Origin: Daphnia carinata
Lineage: Eukaryota; Arthropoda; Branchiopoda; Diplostraca; Daphniidae
Length of the DNA stretch: 64,000 nt
Reading direction: 5' to 3'
Assembly: GCF_022539665.2 (NCBI RefSeq)
Contig: NC_081337.1
Location: forward strand, 10,843,768 to 10,907,767
Of this stretch, positions 23,301 to 36,185 are shown one piece after another. Position 1 is the stretch's first letter; the number at the start of each line of letters is the position of its first letter. Position numbers and translations under genes: made by a program. The notes under the pieces were generated by a model, which saw only the letters and a program-made list of their open reading frames with translations, was not told where the DNA came from and made no database searches.

Positions 23301-26300
23301 TCTCCTTGTTGCAGTAGTCTCTCGCTTCCACGCACTCGTCGATATCTGTTTACAGTTATCATTTTAATACGAACAACGCGAGGCTCTTTAGTAGTTCAAG
23401 AAAAACAGAAAAGGGAAGCCATTCAAAATCTTAGTACGAAAAGCGTATTGGAGACATGTCGTAGTGTTGCCTCATCTTTGTGTATAGAGAATAGCTGAAG
23501 ATTTCCGATGGTAGTTAGTGATAGAGAGATCGATGGCGAGCAAAATTAGAGCGCATGCTGAAAGTGAAGGTGTTTTTTTTTTGGTTGGAGAAGGTCTTGA
23601 ATACCGAGACAGGTGCGACTGCGTCTTGAATAGCGATAACCGGCCGGACACCTGTCTGCCTGACTGCTAGCACCAGTAGGACGAGTAGGAACTGTAACAA
23701 TATGTGTTCTTGCTGTGGTCGTTGTACTGCCAGTTGTAGTGGTAGACGCTGTTGTTGTTGTCGTCGTCGTGCGCGGGGTAGTACTTGTTGTCGTGCGCGG
23801 GGTAGTACTTGTTGTCGTGCGTGGGGTAGTAGTTGTTGTCGTGCGTGGGGTAGTAGTTGTTGTCGTTCGAGTTGTGGTCGTTGTTGTCGGCCGTGGTGTA
23901 GTTGTCGATTTAGGCGGGCTTCTCGTTGTCGTGGGCAGACTTACCGGTTCGCATCTGTAACTGCCGGCCAAATTCACGCAACGATCGGCTGGCGGTCGGC
24001 ATTGACTCGTTCCCTCCCGACATTCGTCCACGTCTTTGAACACGAGTCGTTGATCATTGGATAGTTCATGTTTGATTTGTCATTCCGTGTTCTTTTTTTT
24101 TTTGTTTTTGTTGCGCGTAAGTCACGCGATATTTCGATAACGATAACGCACAAAAAATGGCCGACACATTATTTGCTTACCTTGGCATTCGCGTTTCTCT
24201 GCGTCGTAGCGAAATCCCAGTCCGCAGCTGACCGGCTCTCGATCCACGCATCGGAAAGTTCCGACGGCGTTGACGCATGTTCCGCTGCAGTTGTGACTAC
24301 CTTCGGCGCATTCGTCAATATCTGGCTCGTGAAAACGAAGGTAAATTAATTGGAATGATCATTTTGAAAACATTTGTCCAGTGAAATGGTTACTCTCCAA
24401 AGTTCAGTTTAAACAAAGGAAAACAGGACAGTAACTAACGAAAACCTAAGCACATCGTAATGCAGACGAAAATCAGCCCCGACACAAAGCGTCCACCACC
24501 AAGATTTAATTGCTTTTTAATTGTTTGCATGGATCAAGATTCATTTACCTGATATAGAAGACACTAATTGTCAACATTGTGTTTAGGAGAAAGAAAAACG
24601 AAGCGCTGCATAGTTACGCCTTCCACGGAGAACAAGACCTACTTAAACGCCTTACCTTGGCAGAATCGATCTTGGACGCTGAAACGATGTCCGGCCGGGC
24701 AGAACGGATAAGGCCGGCAATCAAACGATCCATAATTGTTGACACACAGCGCCGTCTGGGTCTCGCAGTTGTGCAACCCTTCAACACATTCGTCAATATC
24801 TATTGCAAACGAGGTAAGTTTTACATTGTGTTAGTGTCGCGTCAAGCAGATGATTACAAAAGTATTATTAGTTTCTACAATAAAATTAATGTTATTTCAT
24901 TTAGAAACCTTCGCAGCGGCCGTGGGATGTGTTACGGCGGAATCCTGCCAGACAAGGCGCCAATGGTTTGCATCTATAAGATCCGGCAGTGTTGACACAA
25001 TCGGATTTCGATGGTTCACACCGGTGAGTCCCTTCCTCGCATTCGTTGATATCTTTATGCAGAGACTCAATTTCTAAATCTGATCGCTGAAATTACGGAA
25101 ATATCGCGTTCAAAAATTACCTTTACAACGGCCACCGCCAACGTCTCTGCGGAATCCTGACGGGCACGAGCCCGAAATATTGTGATGTTGGCGAGAAGTC
25201 CTGGCCGTTGTTGTTGTTGGAGCTGTTGTAGTAGTGGTGGTAGTAGGAGCCGGGGTAGTTGTTGTTGTTGTTGTTCTTGTGGTGGTTGAAGTAGTTGGAA
25301 TCGGCGTTGTGGTTTTGGTTGTTGTAGTTGGCTTTGGTGTGGTTGATGTTGTCGTCGTAGTCGTTGTCGTTGATGTAGTCGAAGTTGTGGTTGAACTCAA
25401 ACGCAGGATTGGTCGAACGTTGCCTGTTGTTGTTGTCGTTGGGAAACTCACTGTTTGCAAGACTGGCCTCAATTGCTCGCATCGGTACGATCCCGGTACG
25501 TTGACGCATCTTCCAAACAAAACGATCAAGTTTTTGTACTGATTTCAAGTTATTACGGATCATACGTAGTTATTTACTTTTCAGCCAATGTGCAATTGTG
25601 ACCAGGAACGAGGCACTCATCGATGTCGACGCATGGGCCCAGGCCGTCGGCCACGTCGGGTTGATATCCCAGTGCACAGGCTTCAAGACATTCATACGAT
25701 CCTTCAGTGTTTACGCAACGCTTGTCCTCGTCGCACAAGCTAAACTCTTCCAGCTCTCCATTTAAACATTCGTCCAAATCTGAAAAGAGTTTTTTTTTAA
25801 TTATCACCCCAGAAAAACACTGGAACTCGATCGTATGTTTTTTTTAAATTGAAAATCGGAGGTCTATTTGTAGTGCCGGAGGACAGGGCCACTATATTTA
25901 TGTTCCAATAAAATTCGACCGACCACAGAGAAAAAGAAACGACGAAAATAGATGTTGTTTAAACTCCATTTATCGGCCATGAATAAGCTTTGTTTATTAA
26001 CATCAAATTGCGGTGGTTCATTGAAATGAACGACAGATGTCCAAACAAGTCGAATTTTATTGGAACGTTATGTTTCATGCAATCTGTTAAAGACTTGGAA
26101 GACTAAAGAAGTAGTATTCTTTGGATGCTTCATCCAGCAGCTTACTATTCCCAAATGAACTAGTGAGTTCATTCATTTAAATCTGCATCAAATTCTGAAT
26201 AGTAATCGCTACCAAGAACCACTGGCTACATTATGAAGAGACAGGCATCATTACCAAGAAACTATCGAGCTACATCTGCGATCAAAAATCAAAGCGCATT

Positions 26301-29300
26301 AAGGTGAAAATTGAAGCGACTAAATGGAAATCAAACTTGATCATTTGAAAGACTTGAGAAAAAAAATGCAACTGTTTAGAATAAAGATTGTTATTATATC
26401 AGCTGACCGATGCAGACTTGCTCGTCCTCATCGTAAGTGTAACCAGGCGGGCACTGGCTAAAACCCGGAGTTTGGTGATGGTCGTCGACGTCGTGATGAC
26501 GCTGGCCGCTTGAAGGGGAAGCGGCGTCGGCACTGAGTGGTTCACAGTGGTACCGGCCCAGGTCATTGATGCACATTTCCATTCCGTGGACGCACGAATC
26601 GAGACGCTCGGCGCACTCGTCCACATCTGCGACAATAATAAGGAACGGCGTTTCGCCCACGACAAGAAATGCCCTCAACCAATTAACAAGACGATTGGAC
26701 AGGACGTCACACGCAAAACACAAGTAAACAGTCAAACCCAAGCCAAAATTGATTTCTTCATTATAAATAAGAACCCACCACAAGTCGAATCAGCGAACAA
26801 AAAGGAATATGTGAAAGAAAAAGCAAACATGCAACTGTCCACTAACTAACCCGAAAAAAGATTCAGCTACAGTACTGATAGCTGAGATTAGGCTGGCATG
26901 AAAACGATTGGAACAAGCGATAAAAATAAAGGACAACATACAAGGTAGATATAAAGACATTAGCACATTACCTTCGCATGTCTGTTGGGCTGTGTTGAAT
27001 TTGTATCCTGCCGGGCAAGTGACGGACGGGCCAAGTGGAGTGCTCTCATTCCTCGCTTGACAGTTGTACGATCCTTGAAGATTAACGCACACTGGTCGAG
27101 TTTTAGGACACGTAGCTGGATTTTCTTTACATTCGTCAATATCTGATTGACAAAAAAACGTGATTCAGTTAGAAAGTGTGGTTAATTTAGTTTTAGACTG
27201 AAATACCAATGCATGTCTGGATCTGACTGCTGAAGCGGAAACCGAGAGGGCATTCCTCCACCTGGGGCTTCCGGGCGCAGGTATAAGAACCGATTGTGTT
27301 CTGGCACAACGTTTGAGCCGGGCAAACTGGTGGCTGCGAGTCGCACTCGTTCACATCTTTTGATATTAATAGATAGATTGCTATTTTTTATTATCGTAGA
27401 TTTTGTTCTCAACTAACCGTCACAAACTCTTGATTCGGCGTTGAATTTGAAACCTCTTGGACAGGCCCTTCCATCGCTGCCACCATCAGGCTGTTGTCCC
27501 GCTACAACGGCAAAATATTTGTTCCATTACCACGGTAAATTCATCATAAATAAAAAAAAAAGAATAAATATTGATCTACCTGGTCGCGGTCCGGTGTTGG
27601 GACCATCTTTGCGCTCTATGCAAGCGAAACCACCTGGCTGATTAACACAAATCTGGAGCAGAACATCACAGTTGTCGGCGCCAATGAAACATTCGTCGAC
27701 ATCTTGTTTTATTGTTAAAGGCAAAAAGTGTAGACAAAATCTCGGATTGGATTAATCATTTCCTTTTTACCTGTACAGGTCTTCTCGTCAGGCGCCAACT
27801 GGTATCCCGAATGGCAGGAACATTCCACGGCCAATCCCGTGTCTGTACACTTTTGCGAACAAGGGTTATCCGTCGAACAGCTGCAGAATGCGTGTAAGTA
27901 CAGTTACAGCTTCCAATCGAATACCTAGGTGTTTTATACCGGTCATATTGAGTGGCTTGTTGGCAAGATTTTCCATCGGCAAGTAGCTGGAAACCTTCGC
28001 GGCACTCGCATCGGTAAGACGAACCTCCAGTTGGTACACAAACGTGAGCGCATAATTCTCCTGGGAAGCGGGCGCAGAGATCTTCGTCGTCCTCTACGTC
28101 ATGAATTATGTTTAAAATGACACCAGCTGAATATTGATTTTTACAAATGCATGCTCACCAATAGAGTTGGGTTCGTCGATCGGGAATTTGGGTAGCGCTG
28201 GAGTTGGTGGAGGTGGAAGAAATGGTGGAATTTGACTTCTGGACGTGGTGCTCGGGATGCGTGGATTGGGGAACGAGTTATCTGGGAATACCTGTTGGAA
28301 ATAGGATTCGATGTCGCAAAGAACGAATGGTGCACGAAAAAATCAAAGCATTAGACCTGAGGCAGAGTTTGCTGGCAACACGAACGGTAAGCGTCGTCCC
28401 AAGGAGCGCCAAACTGGAAAGCTCTGAAGGTACATCCCATTGACATTGAACCAGCAACGAGCCCTAATTTGCATCCTTCGCAACAGTCCTGATATTTTAA
28501 AAATAATTTAAAAAAAAAAAACCATTCATAAAATAATGTGAAATTATTTTTCATATAGTTTTTATTGAACGAGTTTCTATTAAATCGCATGTTTCTTGAT
28601 AGGAACAGGAGGGAAAATAAAGCTACTCACTTTATGGGCTTCGCCGCCAAGATCTCGGTTGACCGAACATTCCCGATCCGCTCTGGCCGACTGTTTGCCC
28701 AGCTCACACTGTCGCTCCCTAAAAGTCGCCAGTTGGCGAGCCGTAAAAGTGTAAATATTAAACATAATATTTTTAAAGAATTTTGTTATCAGTGACATCA
28801 CAGATCAATATTGAACAATATAGGCATAGCAGGGCGAGTATACCCCACCCTCTTCGTCTATCACCAAGCATGTCGGTCAAACAAAAAAGATGCACTTGTA
28901 TGTAGGTCAGGACATGTGCTGTCAAATTATTCGAGAAACCATGCAGACTGGAGTTTGACCAGCCGGCAGGGCCACGTTGGTGGTCAGACAACGGTGAGCT
29001 CATGTAGTATTGTATTAGACATGAAATCTAAGGTGTACGGATCGTTTTCTGCTACAAACCTGTGTTTTCGAAGACAACAAATGTGCACGGCCGAGAGACA
29101 GATTGCTTGTTGCTCGTTACGGATACCAACCACCTACGAAAATGTTAATTAATTACGTAGCTTTTTTTAGTGCTTCAGGTACTTCAACAAATCGAAAATA
29201 AAAAATGAACCGACCGGTGCGGGGAAGGCGGCACACTGCAGGTTTTCCACGCCCCATTTGACACCGAGATTGCAGCAATGAGACAGCGGTTGTTCAAAGT

Positions 29301-30279
29301 CACCTACAACTAGTACGGCAAACATTCCATCACGTAAAAACAATGAGAAAAATGACACGACGTATAACCTTAGCAGAAAATTATTGGACGGTGAGTAAAT
29401 GATCAAAAACGCCTTTTCCTTTGGGATATACATTTATAGCTAACAGATTGATTTAATGTATAATTATTTTTCTTCTTCGAATACTCTATGCTGATATTTG
29501 TCAAGTTTGACTCTTGTTTCAATGTAACCAATGGGCTTTAAAACAGTTTTTAGAGCGCTAGGGCATCAGCAGCAATTGCTACACAGCTGGTTTTTGTTTA
29601 CTTGAAGTTGAAAAACTCATCTGAAAATGCGGAAGCTTGTACGGATGAATGCCGACAAACAGGGCGACTACAGTATACAGCAATACTTTGTATATGTATT
29701 TAGGACTCTGCCCATGTGTACAGTCGGCTGAACATTTAGTTTCTATAGTCCTATCACCCGCAGAAAGATTGACATGCTCCTCTTTTCCCTTCGTTTCTTT
29801 CTTTTTTCTTTTTCAAAAATGTTTCTACTGATAACAACAAACGGAGAAAACTAGAGGCTCCTTTTTTTTTGCCTTTTTGGGTGGTGGGCCATGTCTTTAC
29901 CATTTCGATTTTCGGCGGGTGTCAGCACCAACGTTAAGCGATTCCCGACTAATGAACTGGTGAAAGAAATCAAAAGCCGTGGGCCGAGTGCTGACGGGCG
30001 CCACTTGACTTCAAGTGTATTATGGCTATTGGTGAATTTTTTTTTAAGTAATCAACTAGGAATTTTCCCATCCAGCATGAACATAGAATATGCGGCCTCG
30101 ATTGAAGTGTAATGGAAGGATTTTTATCTTGTCAAGAGTCAATGCGTTCCAGACTGAAATACGCTCTATTGAAAATCACAGCACGGCCAGCAGACCTTTG
30201 AGCCAGACTTACCGTAAACGTCTGTGAGAAAAAGAAGAGAAAGTCCAATCAAGGGCAATCTTGTAGTCCAGTGCCCCAT
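20393..30279 (-). CDS. Fibulin-like extracellular matrix protein with about twenty cbEGF modules
   Basis: Secreted matrix glycoprotein. Twenty-nine coding exons, in transcription order: 30279-30213, 29303-29215, 29133-29060, 28718-28631, 28488-28357, 28291-28159, 28093-27940, 27880-27771, 27702-27580, 27501-27418, 27356-27207, 27142-26972, 26626-26408, 25779-25578, 25509-25121, 25052-24909, 24799-24656, 24321-24181, 24033-23605, 23345-23109, 23039-22911, 22773-22633, 22560-22347, 22160-22023, 21931-21774, 21702-21603, 21530-21276, 21209-21083, 20822-20393; about 1656 aa. A signal peptide ([11 protein letters not shown]) is followed by Cys-pair anaphylatoxin-like modules ([27 protein letters not shown]), a Pro-rich linker, two EGF modules, about twenty cbEGF modules with D-I/V-D/N-E-C starts, mostly one per exon bounded by phase-1 introns, and a fibulin C-terminal module ending [10 protein letters not shown]. 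Three exons add Thr/Ser/Pro-rich inserts. Exon 22347-22560 has a one-base frame break (see findings). Fibulin-1 and -2 have 9-11 cbEGFs, so this copy is long. The subtype is not certain. Confidence 0.88.
22347..22560 (-). pseudogene. Frame break inside one fibulin cbEGF exon
   Basis: The exon is 214 nt. It enters in the phase shared by its neighbours and reads [12 protein letters not shown], but that frame reaches a TAA soon after. The second half of the module ([11 protein letters not shown], then a Cys-rich tail) lies in the next frame, and that frame leaves with the phase expected by the following exon. One extra base, or two missing, between the second and third cysteines explains it. This could be a sequencing or assembly error, a real allele, or a damaged exon. 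The other 28 exons fit without shifts, so the gene as a whole looks functional. Confidence 0.75.
23766..23885 (-). repeat. 24-bp minisatellite inside a Thr-rich fibulin exon
   Basis: Five tandem 24-base units, two identical, two near-identical and one diverged, each eight codons long, encode repeated Thr with Pro-Arg. Copy changes would keep the frame, so the length of this mucin-like insert may vary between individuals. Confidence 0.85.
25200..25435 (-). repeat. Thr-rich low-complexity segment in a fibulin exon
   Basis: A second run of ACN codons, with Pro, Lys and Arg interspersed, lies inside one cbEGF-containing exon (25121-25509). It likely forms a stiff O-glycosylated stalk. The repeat here is less regular than at 23766-23885. 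Confidence 0.8.
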
Positions 30280-31670
30280 TCCTTGGTCAATTTGTTTAGC
30301 CTCCTTTGAATTTTGTAATGGGAAGAAATTTTTTTTTTGCTTAGTTGTTCTTTTTTTTTTTCCAGAAAAGGCTTGACAGTAGCTGTCACGCAGTGATGCG
30401 CGAAACGGCGCACAGTCGCACACACACAATAAATCTCACTGATGTCTAAACAATCAATGCAAGTCCAGAGGCTTTATTTGTCTTATCGTCCTTACTTTTT
30501 CCTTTTATCTCGTTTTTTTTTTCTTTTTCTCTCGTCTCAACGAGAATCTCGTATAATTTTATGTTAATCTGGTAGTCGTTCGCTGAGTTCGTATCCAGGT
30601 ACAATACCAATTTTCTGCGGAACGAGTGGCAATTTCCCGGCGGAGAAACGGTGTTGAATTACGCGCTAAACAAGACACCAATCAACGCTTGAAATTGAGT
30701 GCGATGGACTGAACGGGGATGGTCGAGTAGCGGAAGAAAATATTGCCGGAGTTGTTCAAGTCAGTCGAGAGGCGCGGCTAAGCGATGACTGACGACGGGT
30801 GGGCCAGTTCAAGAGAACGAACTATATGCGGCTTTTTTTTTACAAGCCCTCTTTCGGCTCACCAGATCCGAAGGGGAAGGGCTTAAACACGTAAAAGAAA
30901 AGGGAAGATAAGAAGAGATTGGGTCTCTACACGTTGTCGCCTTCTCTATTGTCTTTCGCTGTCAAACAAGATGAAACTGGGCAACAGCAGTCGCACATCT
31001 GCTTCTTGTCACATTTCGATAAATTTGTCCGGTCAGCCTCCCTTCCACATCCGGGCGTCTGACATCCGATTCCGGGAGGCTCTGAGCCAGTGACCACGAA
31101 CACACCCGGCCAATGAAGTCAAAGCAGCGGAAGATTTCCTAGTTTCTCTTATCACCAAATTTGTAGGCTTGTGAGTTTTTTTTTCTTTTGGTAATGTGGG
31201 GCTGTTTAATGACACTGCTTGGAATGCGAAAAAAAAAAAAAAGAAAAGAGAAAAGCGCAGTGCGTTTCTCGCGTGTGGGAGGTGTTGATGAGTGACACTT
31301 TTTTTTGTTGTTACGCTAAGACAGGGATATCTTTACTGTTAATGTCATTAATGTAATCCCATTCTTTGGGTGGCATATCAACAACTAAAATGTTTTTCGC
31401 ATATAGAACCAAACATTCCATTCCACCATCACCTCCCACTCTTTTTTTTATCATTGGGTTACATCAACCCTGCAACGCATGTCTTGCTGAACGAAGGATT
31501 AAATAATCAACATCTCTGTAGTCAAGTCACGTTCAGGGTATCATTTGCTCGGGCAGGTGCGCATTCCATACCACCTATCGACAAGTAATTATTTACAGAA
31601 GAACACAAGATACATTGTTCCCTTCACATAGTTATTTTTAAATAAATTGCGCTAACAGTTTCCTTCCCCA
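30280..31670. other. Upstream region of the fibulin gene and intergenic DNA
   Basis: No coding exon recognised. It should hold the fibulin promoter and any non-coding first exon. No TATA box or other element could be assigned with confidence. Confidence 0.4.
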
Positions 31671-31674
31671 TATT

Positions 31675-31680
31675 TTTATT
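31675..31680 (-). terminator. Poly(A) signal of SLC35E3
   Basis: TTTATT on the + strand, i.e. AATAAA on the - strand, about 180 nt past the SLC35E3 stop. Confidence 0.5.
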
Positions 31681-31856
31681 ATAATAGTTTCTTCTGATTT
31701 TTTTTTACTTTTACAAATGATTTTAGTAGTGCGAAGAATTGTCACTTATTAAAACACTTGGTTAGTCGATCAACTCTCGTGTGTACAGTGGCATTCGCTC
31801 TCGTCTTAAGCTAGTCTATACTCAACACTTTAAAGTCAATAGTGAGATTGAGCTTT

Positions 31857-33099
<1,243 letters not shown>

Positions 33100-33612
33100 T
33101 GCTTACGTTTTTACTTTTGATTATGATGAATCCAACGACAAAAAACAATGGGCGTATTTCTCAAGATACTAATAAATCTTCAACTAGGTTGGTAAACTTC
33201 TGGCTAGTGTGGACAGCTTGAACAAAAAGGGCACAATCATAAAAAGCAGGGTATACTGCATAGCTATAAAATAGAAAAGACCTGGAGAAAACTCATGTAA
33301 GAACAGTGACTTTCAAAATCTTGTTTTTCTCCTGTCGCGCCTGTTGATTTCTCTTCTCGGCAATTTCTCTGACAGCACCACGACGCGGCCATCTGTGATT
33401 AACACATGACATTATGCATTGATAGCAAAAAGAATTCTCCGTACCGAGAAAAACACAAAGCAGACGGAAATATAAAAGTGACTGAAAAGTGTCGATTGCA
33501 AGACGTGTGGAAAAGAGGAATGTGTTTATAGCCAATTTCCTCTGATATTTTGGCACGAAATATCATACAAAGGATTCTAGTGGCACATAAGCATTAACAT
33601 AGTGTAATCATA
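33100..33612. promoter_or_regulatory. Shared divergent promoter region of SLC35E3 and GTF2H4
   Basis: The 513 bp between the opposed start codons must contain both promoters and 5' leaders. I could not assign individual elements. A reading frame on the - strand within it has no recognisable similarity. Confidence 0.5.
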
Positions 33613-35477
33613 ATGTCTGTCCAGCAAAGGACGCTAGATTGCAAGGATCTGCATTCATATTTGAAAACTCTGCCGGCAACTGTATTGGACCGTTTGTACA
33701 ATCACCCGGCCACATGTCTAGCCGTTTTTAGAGAATTACCCGAATTATCCAGGCTGTACATTATGAGAATCTTGTTTGTTGACCAAGCAGTACCAAAAGC
33801 AATCATGGGCTCATGGGTTTCACCAAACAGTGCAAAGTATACATTACCTTCTAGACTCATTGGGTTATCATATCCTGTCTACATCTGTTTTACCTTTACA
33901 GGGAACTTGAAGATATTGTAAAACTACTGACAGAACTTCGTTTGTGGCAGGAAGTTGAAATGCAAGGCGGACTGAAGGGCTGGTTACTAAATCCTACTTT
34001 TCGTAGAAATCTGAAAGGAGCCCTGTTGGGCGGGTTAGTAAAAAAAAAAAAAATGTGCAACCAAAGTGGAGTACTATTTTGTTGTGTATAACTATAGTGG
34101 AAATGAATGGAGCATGAAACCCCCTACAGATGCAGATCCAAAAGCAAGAGGCATTGCCATCTTGGATGAATATGCAATGGGTAGATGGGAGTGTGTTTTG
34201 CATTTCATGGTTGGTTCACATCAGCATGAAGTCATATCTTCAGATGCCCTGCAGTTGCTACACCATGCTGGTCTTATGAAGAAGTATGCAAAATTTTCAA
34301 GATGGTGAACTCTGATCACAAGCTTCTTCTTCTGTAGGGAACCTGGGGAAAACCAATTGACAATAACCAGAGATGGCTTTCAATTTCTCTTAATGGACAC
34401 ATCTGCCCAAGTTTGGTATTTTCTGTTACAATACCTTGATACTGCAACGGCTAGAGGTCTGGACCTGATAGACTGTTTGGGATTTTTGTTTCAGCTAAGC
34501 TTCAGCACACTTGGACAAGTATATTATGTTTGCATAAACAAATTACGATATTCAGGTTTTAAGGCGAAAACATTTTTTAGGATTATAGTACAGATTCAAT
34601 GAGTGATGGTCTCCAAAAATTCTTGCAGCACCTTAGAGAGTTTGGGCTTGTATACCAGAGAAAGGTGGTTACACACTGTATTACTTTTAAGTTCAGTGAT
34701 TAATTACAGCACTACCATTCTTTTATTATAAAATAACTAACAGTCTTACCATCTCATGGCAGAGGAAAGATGGTAGATTTTACCCGACGAGGCTTGCTTT
34801 GGATATTGCTTCAGGTCCCAAAAAATCCATGCTTAATAGCATGACAACAACTTCGTCAAACCAAAGTTCTGGTTACATTGTCGTCGAGACAAATTACAGA
34901 GTCTATGCATATACAGATTCAAGCTTACAAGTTGCATTGATTGCGCTATTTTGCGAGTTAATGTACCGGTGAGAAAAGTTTTGCCAATAATCTTGTTTCG
35001 AAACCATATTTTATTTTATTTGCTTGTCAATTTATTTATTTATTTTTATCTTTTTCTTTTATTAATTTTCTTTTATTTTTATTTTTATTTAGCTTTCCGA
35101 ATTTGGTTGTTGGTATTATTACACGAGAAAGCGTTAGGCAAGCGCTAAGGAGCGGTATTACGGCAGATCAAATTGTGTCTTTTCTAAGACAACACGCTCA
35201 CCCGGAATGCTATAAAGAACCTCCGGTGCTCCCGTCTACGATCGCCGATCAAATTAAGCTTTGGGCCATTGAACGGGACCGTTTCATCTACAAAGAGGGT
35301 GTCCTATACAATCAGTTTGACTCACAAGCGGATTTTGAGATCTTGAAGAATTACGCTCAAGATAGAGGCGTGCTAGTATGGCACAATATTAATGGGCGAA
35401 AAATGGTTGTTACGAAAAACGGCCACGATGAAGTAAAGAAGTTCTGGAAGCGACACAGTAAAAGTGGTTCCATGTAG
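33613..35477 (+). CDS. GTF2H4: TFIIH subunit 4 (p52 / Tfb2)
   Basis: Core subunit of general transcription factor TFIIH, used in RNA polymerase II initiation and nucleotide excision repair; p52 anchors and stimulates the XPB helicase. Exons 33613-33836, 33902-34033, 34098-34283, 34338-34518, 34581-34664, 34763-34968, 35093-35477 give 465 aa (human 462). Matching stretches run along the whole protein: [52 protein letters not shown]-like [80 protein letters not shown] and the C-terminal FKKFWKR-like [12 protein letters not shown] that contacts p8/TTDA. Complete and without oddities. Confidence 0.97.
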
Positions 35478-35545
35478 CTATTTATTCCGGCTGAACATTC
35501 TGTGCCTCTTGTGATGTGTTAAAAATCATTTTTCAGTTATAAGTG

Positions 35546-35551
35546 AATAAA
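35546..35551 (+). terminator. Poly(A) signal AATAAA of GTF2H4
   Basis: Canonical hexamer about 70 nt past the stop codon. Confidence 0.75.
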
Positions 35552-35638
35552 AAGTGCTGATATGTAATGTCACGGTTTTGATATAACCCCATTGAATTCT
35601 ATTTTTATCGGCTAAAGGTAGTAGTAGGGGATAAAAAT

Positions 35639-35836
35639 ATGGATAGTTTTTGGATAATGGCTTCCAAATTAATGGATTATCATCTGGTACATGAAGCAAT
35701 CCTGGTTATTCTAGCTTCTTTTATTGCCTTTATAGCTTTCGCGCTTCTCTATGGTTTCATGACAGACATTGGGAGGCAATGTTATAACTATAGATTTTCG
35801 ATTTCGTTGAAAATCATGAAGTTGAAAATCGAATAG
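35639..35836 (+). CDS. Possible 65-aa membrane microprotein
   Basis: A small open frame starting at an ATG with A at -3, in the 700-bp gap between GTF2H4 and OSBPL9. It encodes one strongly hydrophobic segment (ILVILASFIAFIAFALLYG, about residues 22-40) followed by a basic tail. I do not recognise it. It could be a real small membrane protein, an upstream ORF in an OSBPL9 leader, or chance. Confidence 0.25.
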   Translation: MDSFWIMASKLMDYHLVHEAILVILASFIAFIAFALLYGFMTDIGRQCYNYRFSISLKIMKLKIE

Positions 35837-35970
35837 TCGAGTACACTCATAAAGTTCGGTGAGGTTTTCGCAAGTTTCAACCAAAAAACAACTAATTTCA
35901 AACCACACGCATTTTAAATAATGATTTACTGTGTTTGCTATGTATAGCGTACGATTTTATATGTTTATAA

Positions 35971-35976
35971 TTTATT
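35971..35976 (-). terminator. Antisense AATAAA beside the terminal-exon-like ORF
   Basis: TTTATT on the + strand. It supports a - strand transcript ending here, though the hexamer is common in AT-rich DNA. Confidence 0.4.
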
Positions 35977-35987
35977 AAAATATTGAT

Positions 35988-36128
35988 TTAAACCTTTTTC
36001 TTGCCCCGGCCGCCCGACAGTTCAAATTCAATCTTCTGATCCGGTCTTCCCTTTCCATAGAGTTCGCTAGAAGCGATGTTGTTTATCCGTTCCCGCTGTG
36101 ATACACCCAACAGACGAAATTTCAAGTT
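35988..36128 (-). CDS. Terminal-exon-like antisense ORF of unknown family
   Basis: On the - strand a frame reads NLKFRLLGVSQRERINN, then IASSELYGKGRPDQ, and ends in a Lys-rich tail GRGKKKV with stop at 35988-35990. An AATAAA lies only 12 bases further (35971-35976), and CACAG just before Asn could be an acceptor. The composition looks like the conserved C-terminus of a basic nuclear or ribosomal-type protein, but I cannot name it. No in-frame ATG occurs upstream within the open frame, so an upstream exon inside or beyond OSBPL9, on the opposite strand, would be needed. Confidence 0.35.
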   Translation of the reverse strand, partial: NLKFRLLGVSQRERINNIASSELYGKGRPDQKIEFELSGGRGKKKV

Positions 36129-36185
36129 CTGTGTTGTCTTGACTCCGCAAGTTTTGTCAAAAGACTTGGGCAGTAAAGAAGGACG

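Noticed and set aside
23702-24064. Cys/Arg-rich and Val-rich open frames on the + strand
   Set aside because: They are the complement of the Thr-rich repeat exon of the fibulin gene.
25234-25542. Val-rich + strand open frame
   Set aside because: Complement of the second Thr-rich fibulin exon; low-complexity artefact.
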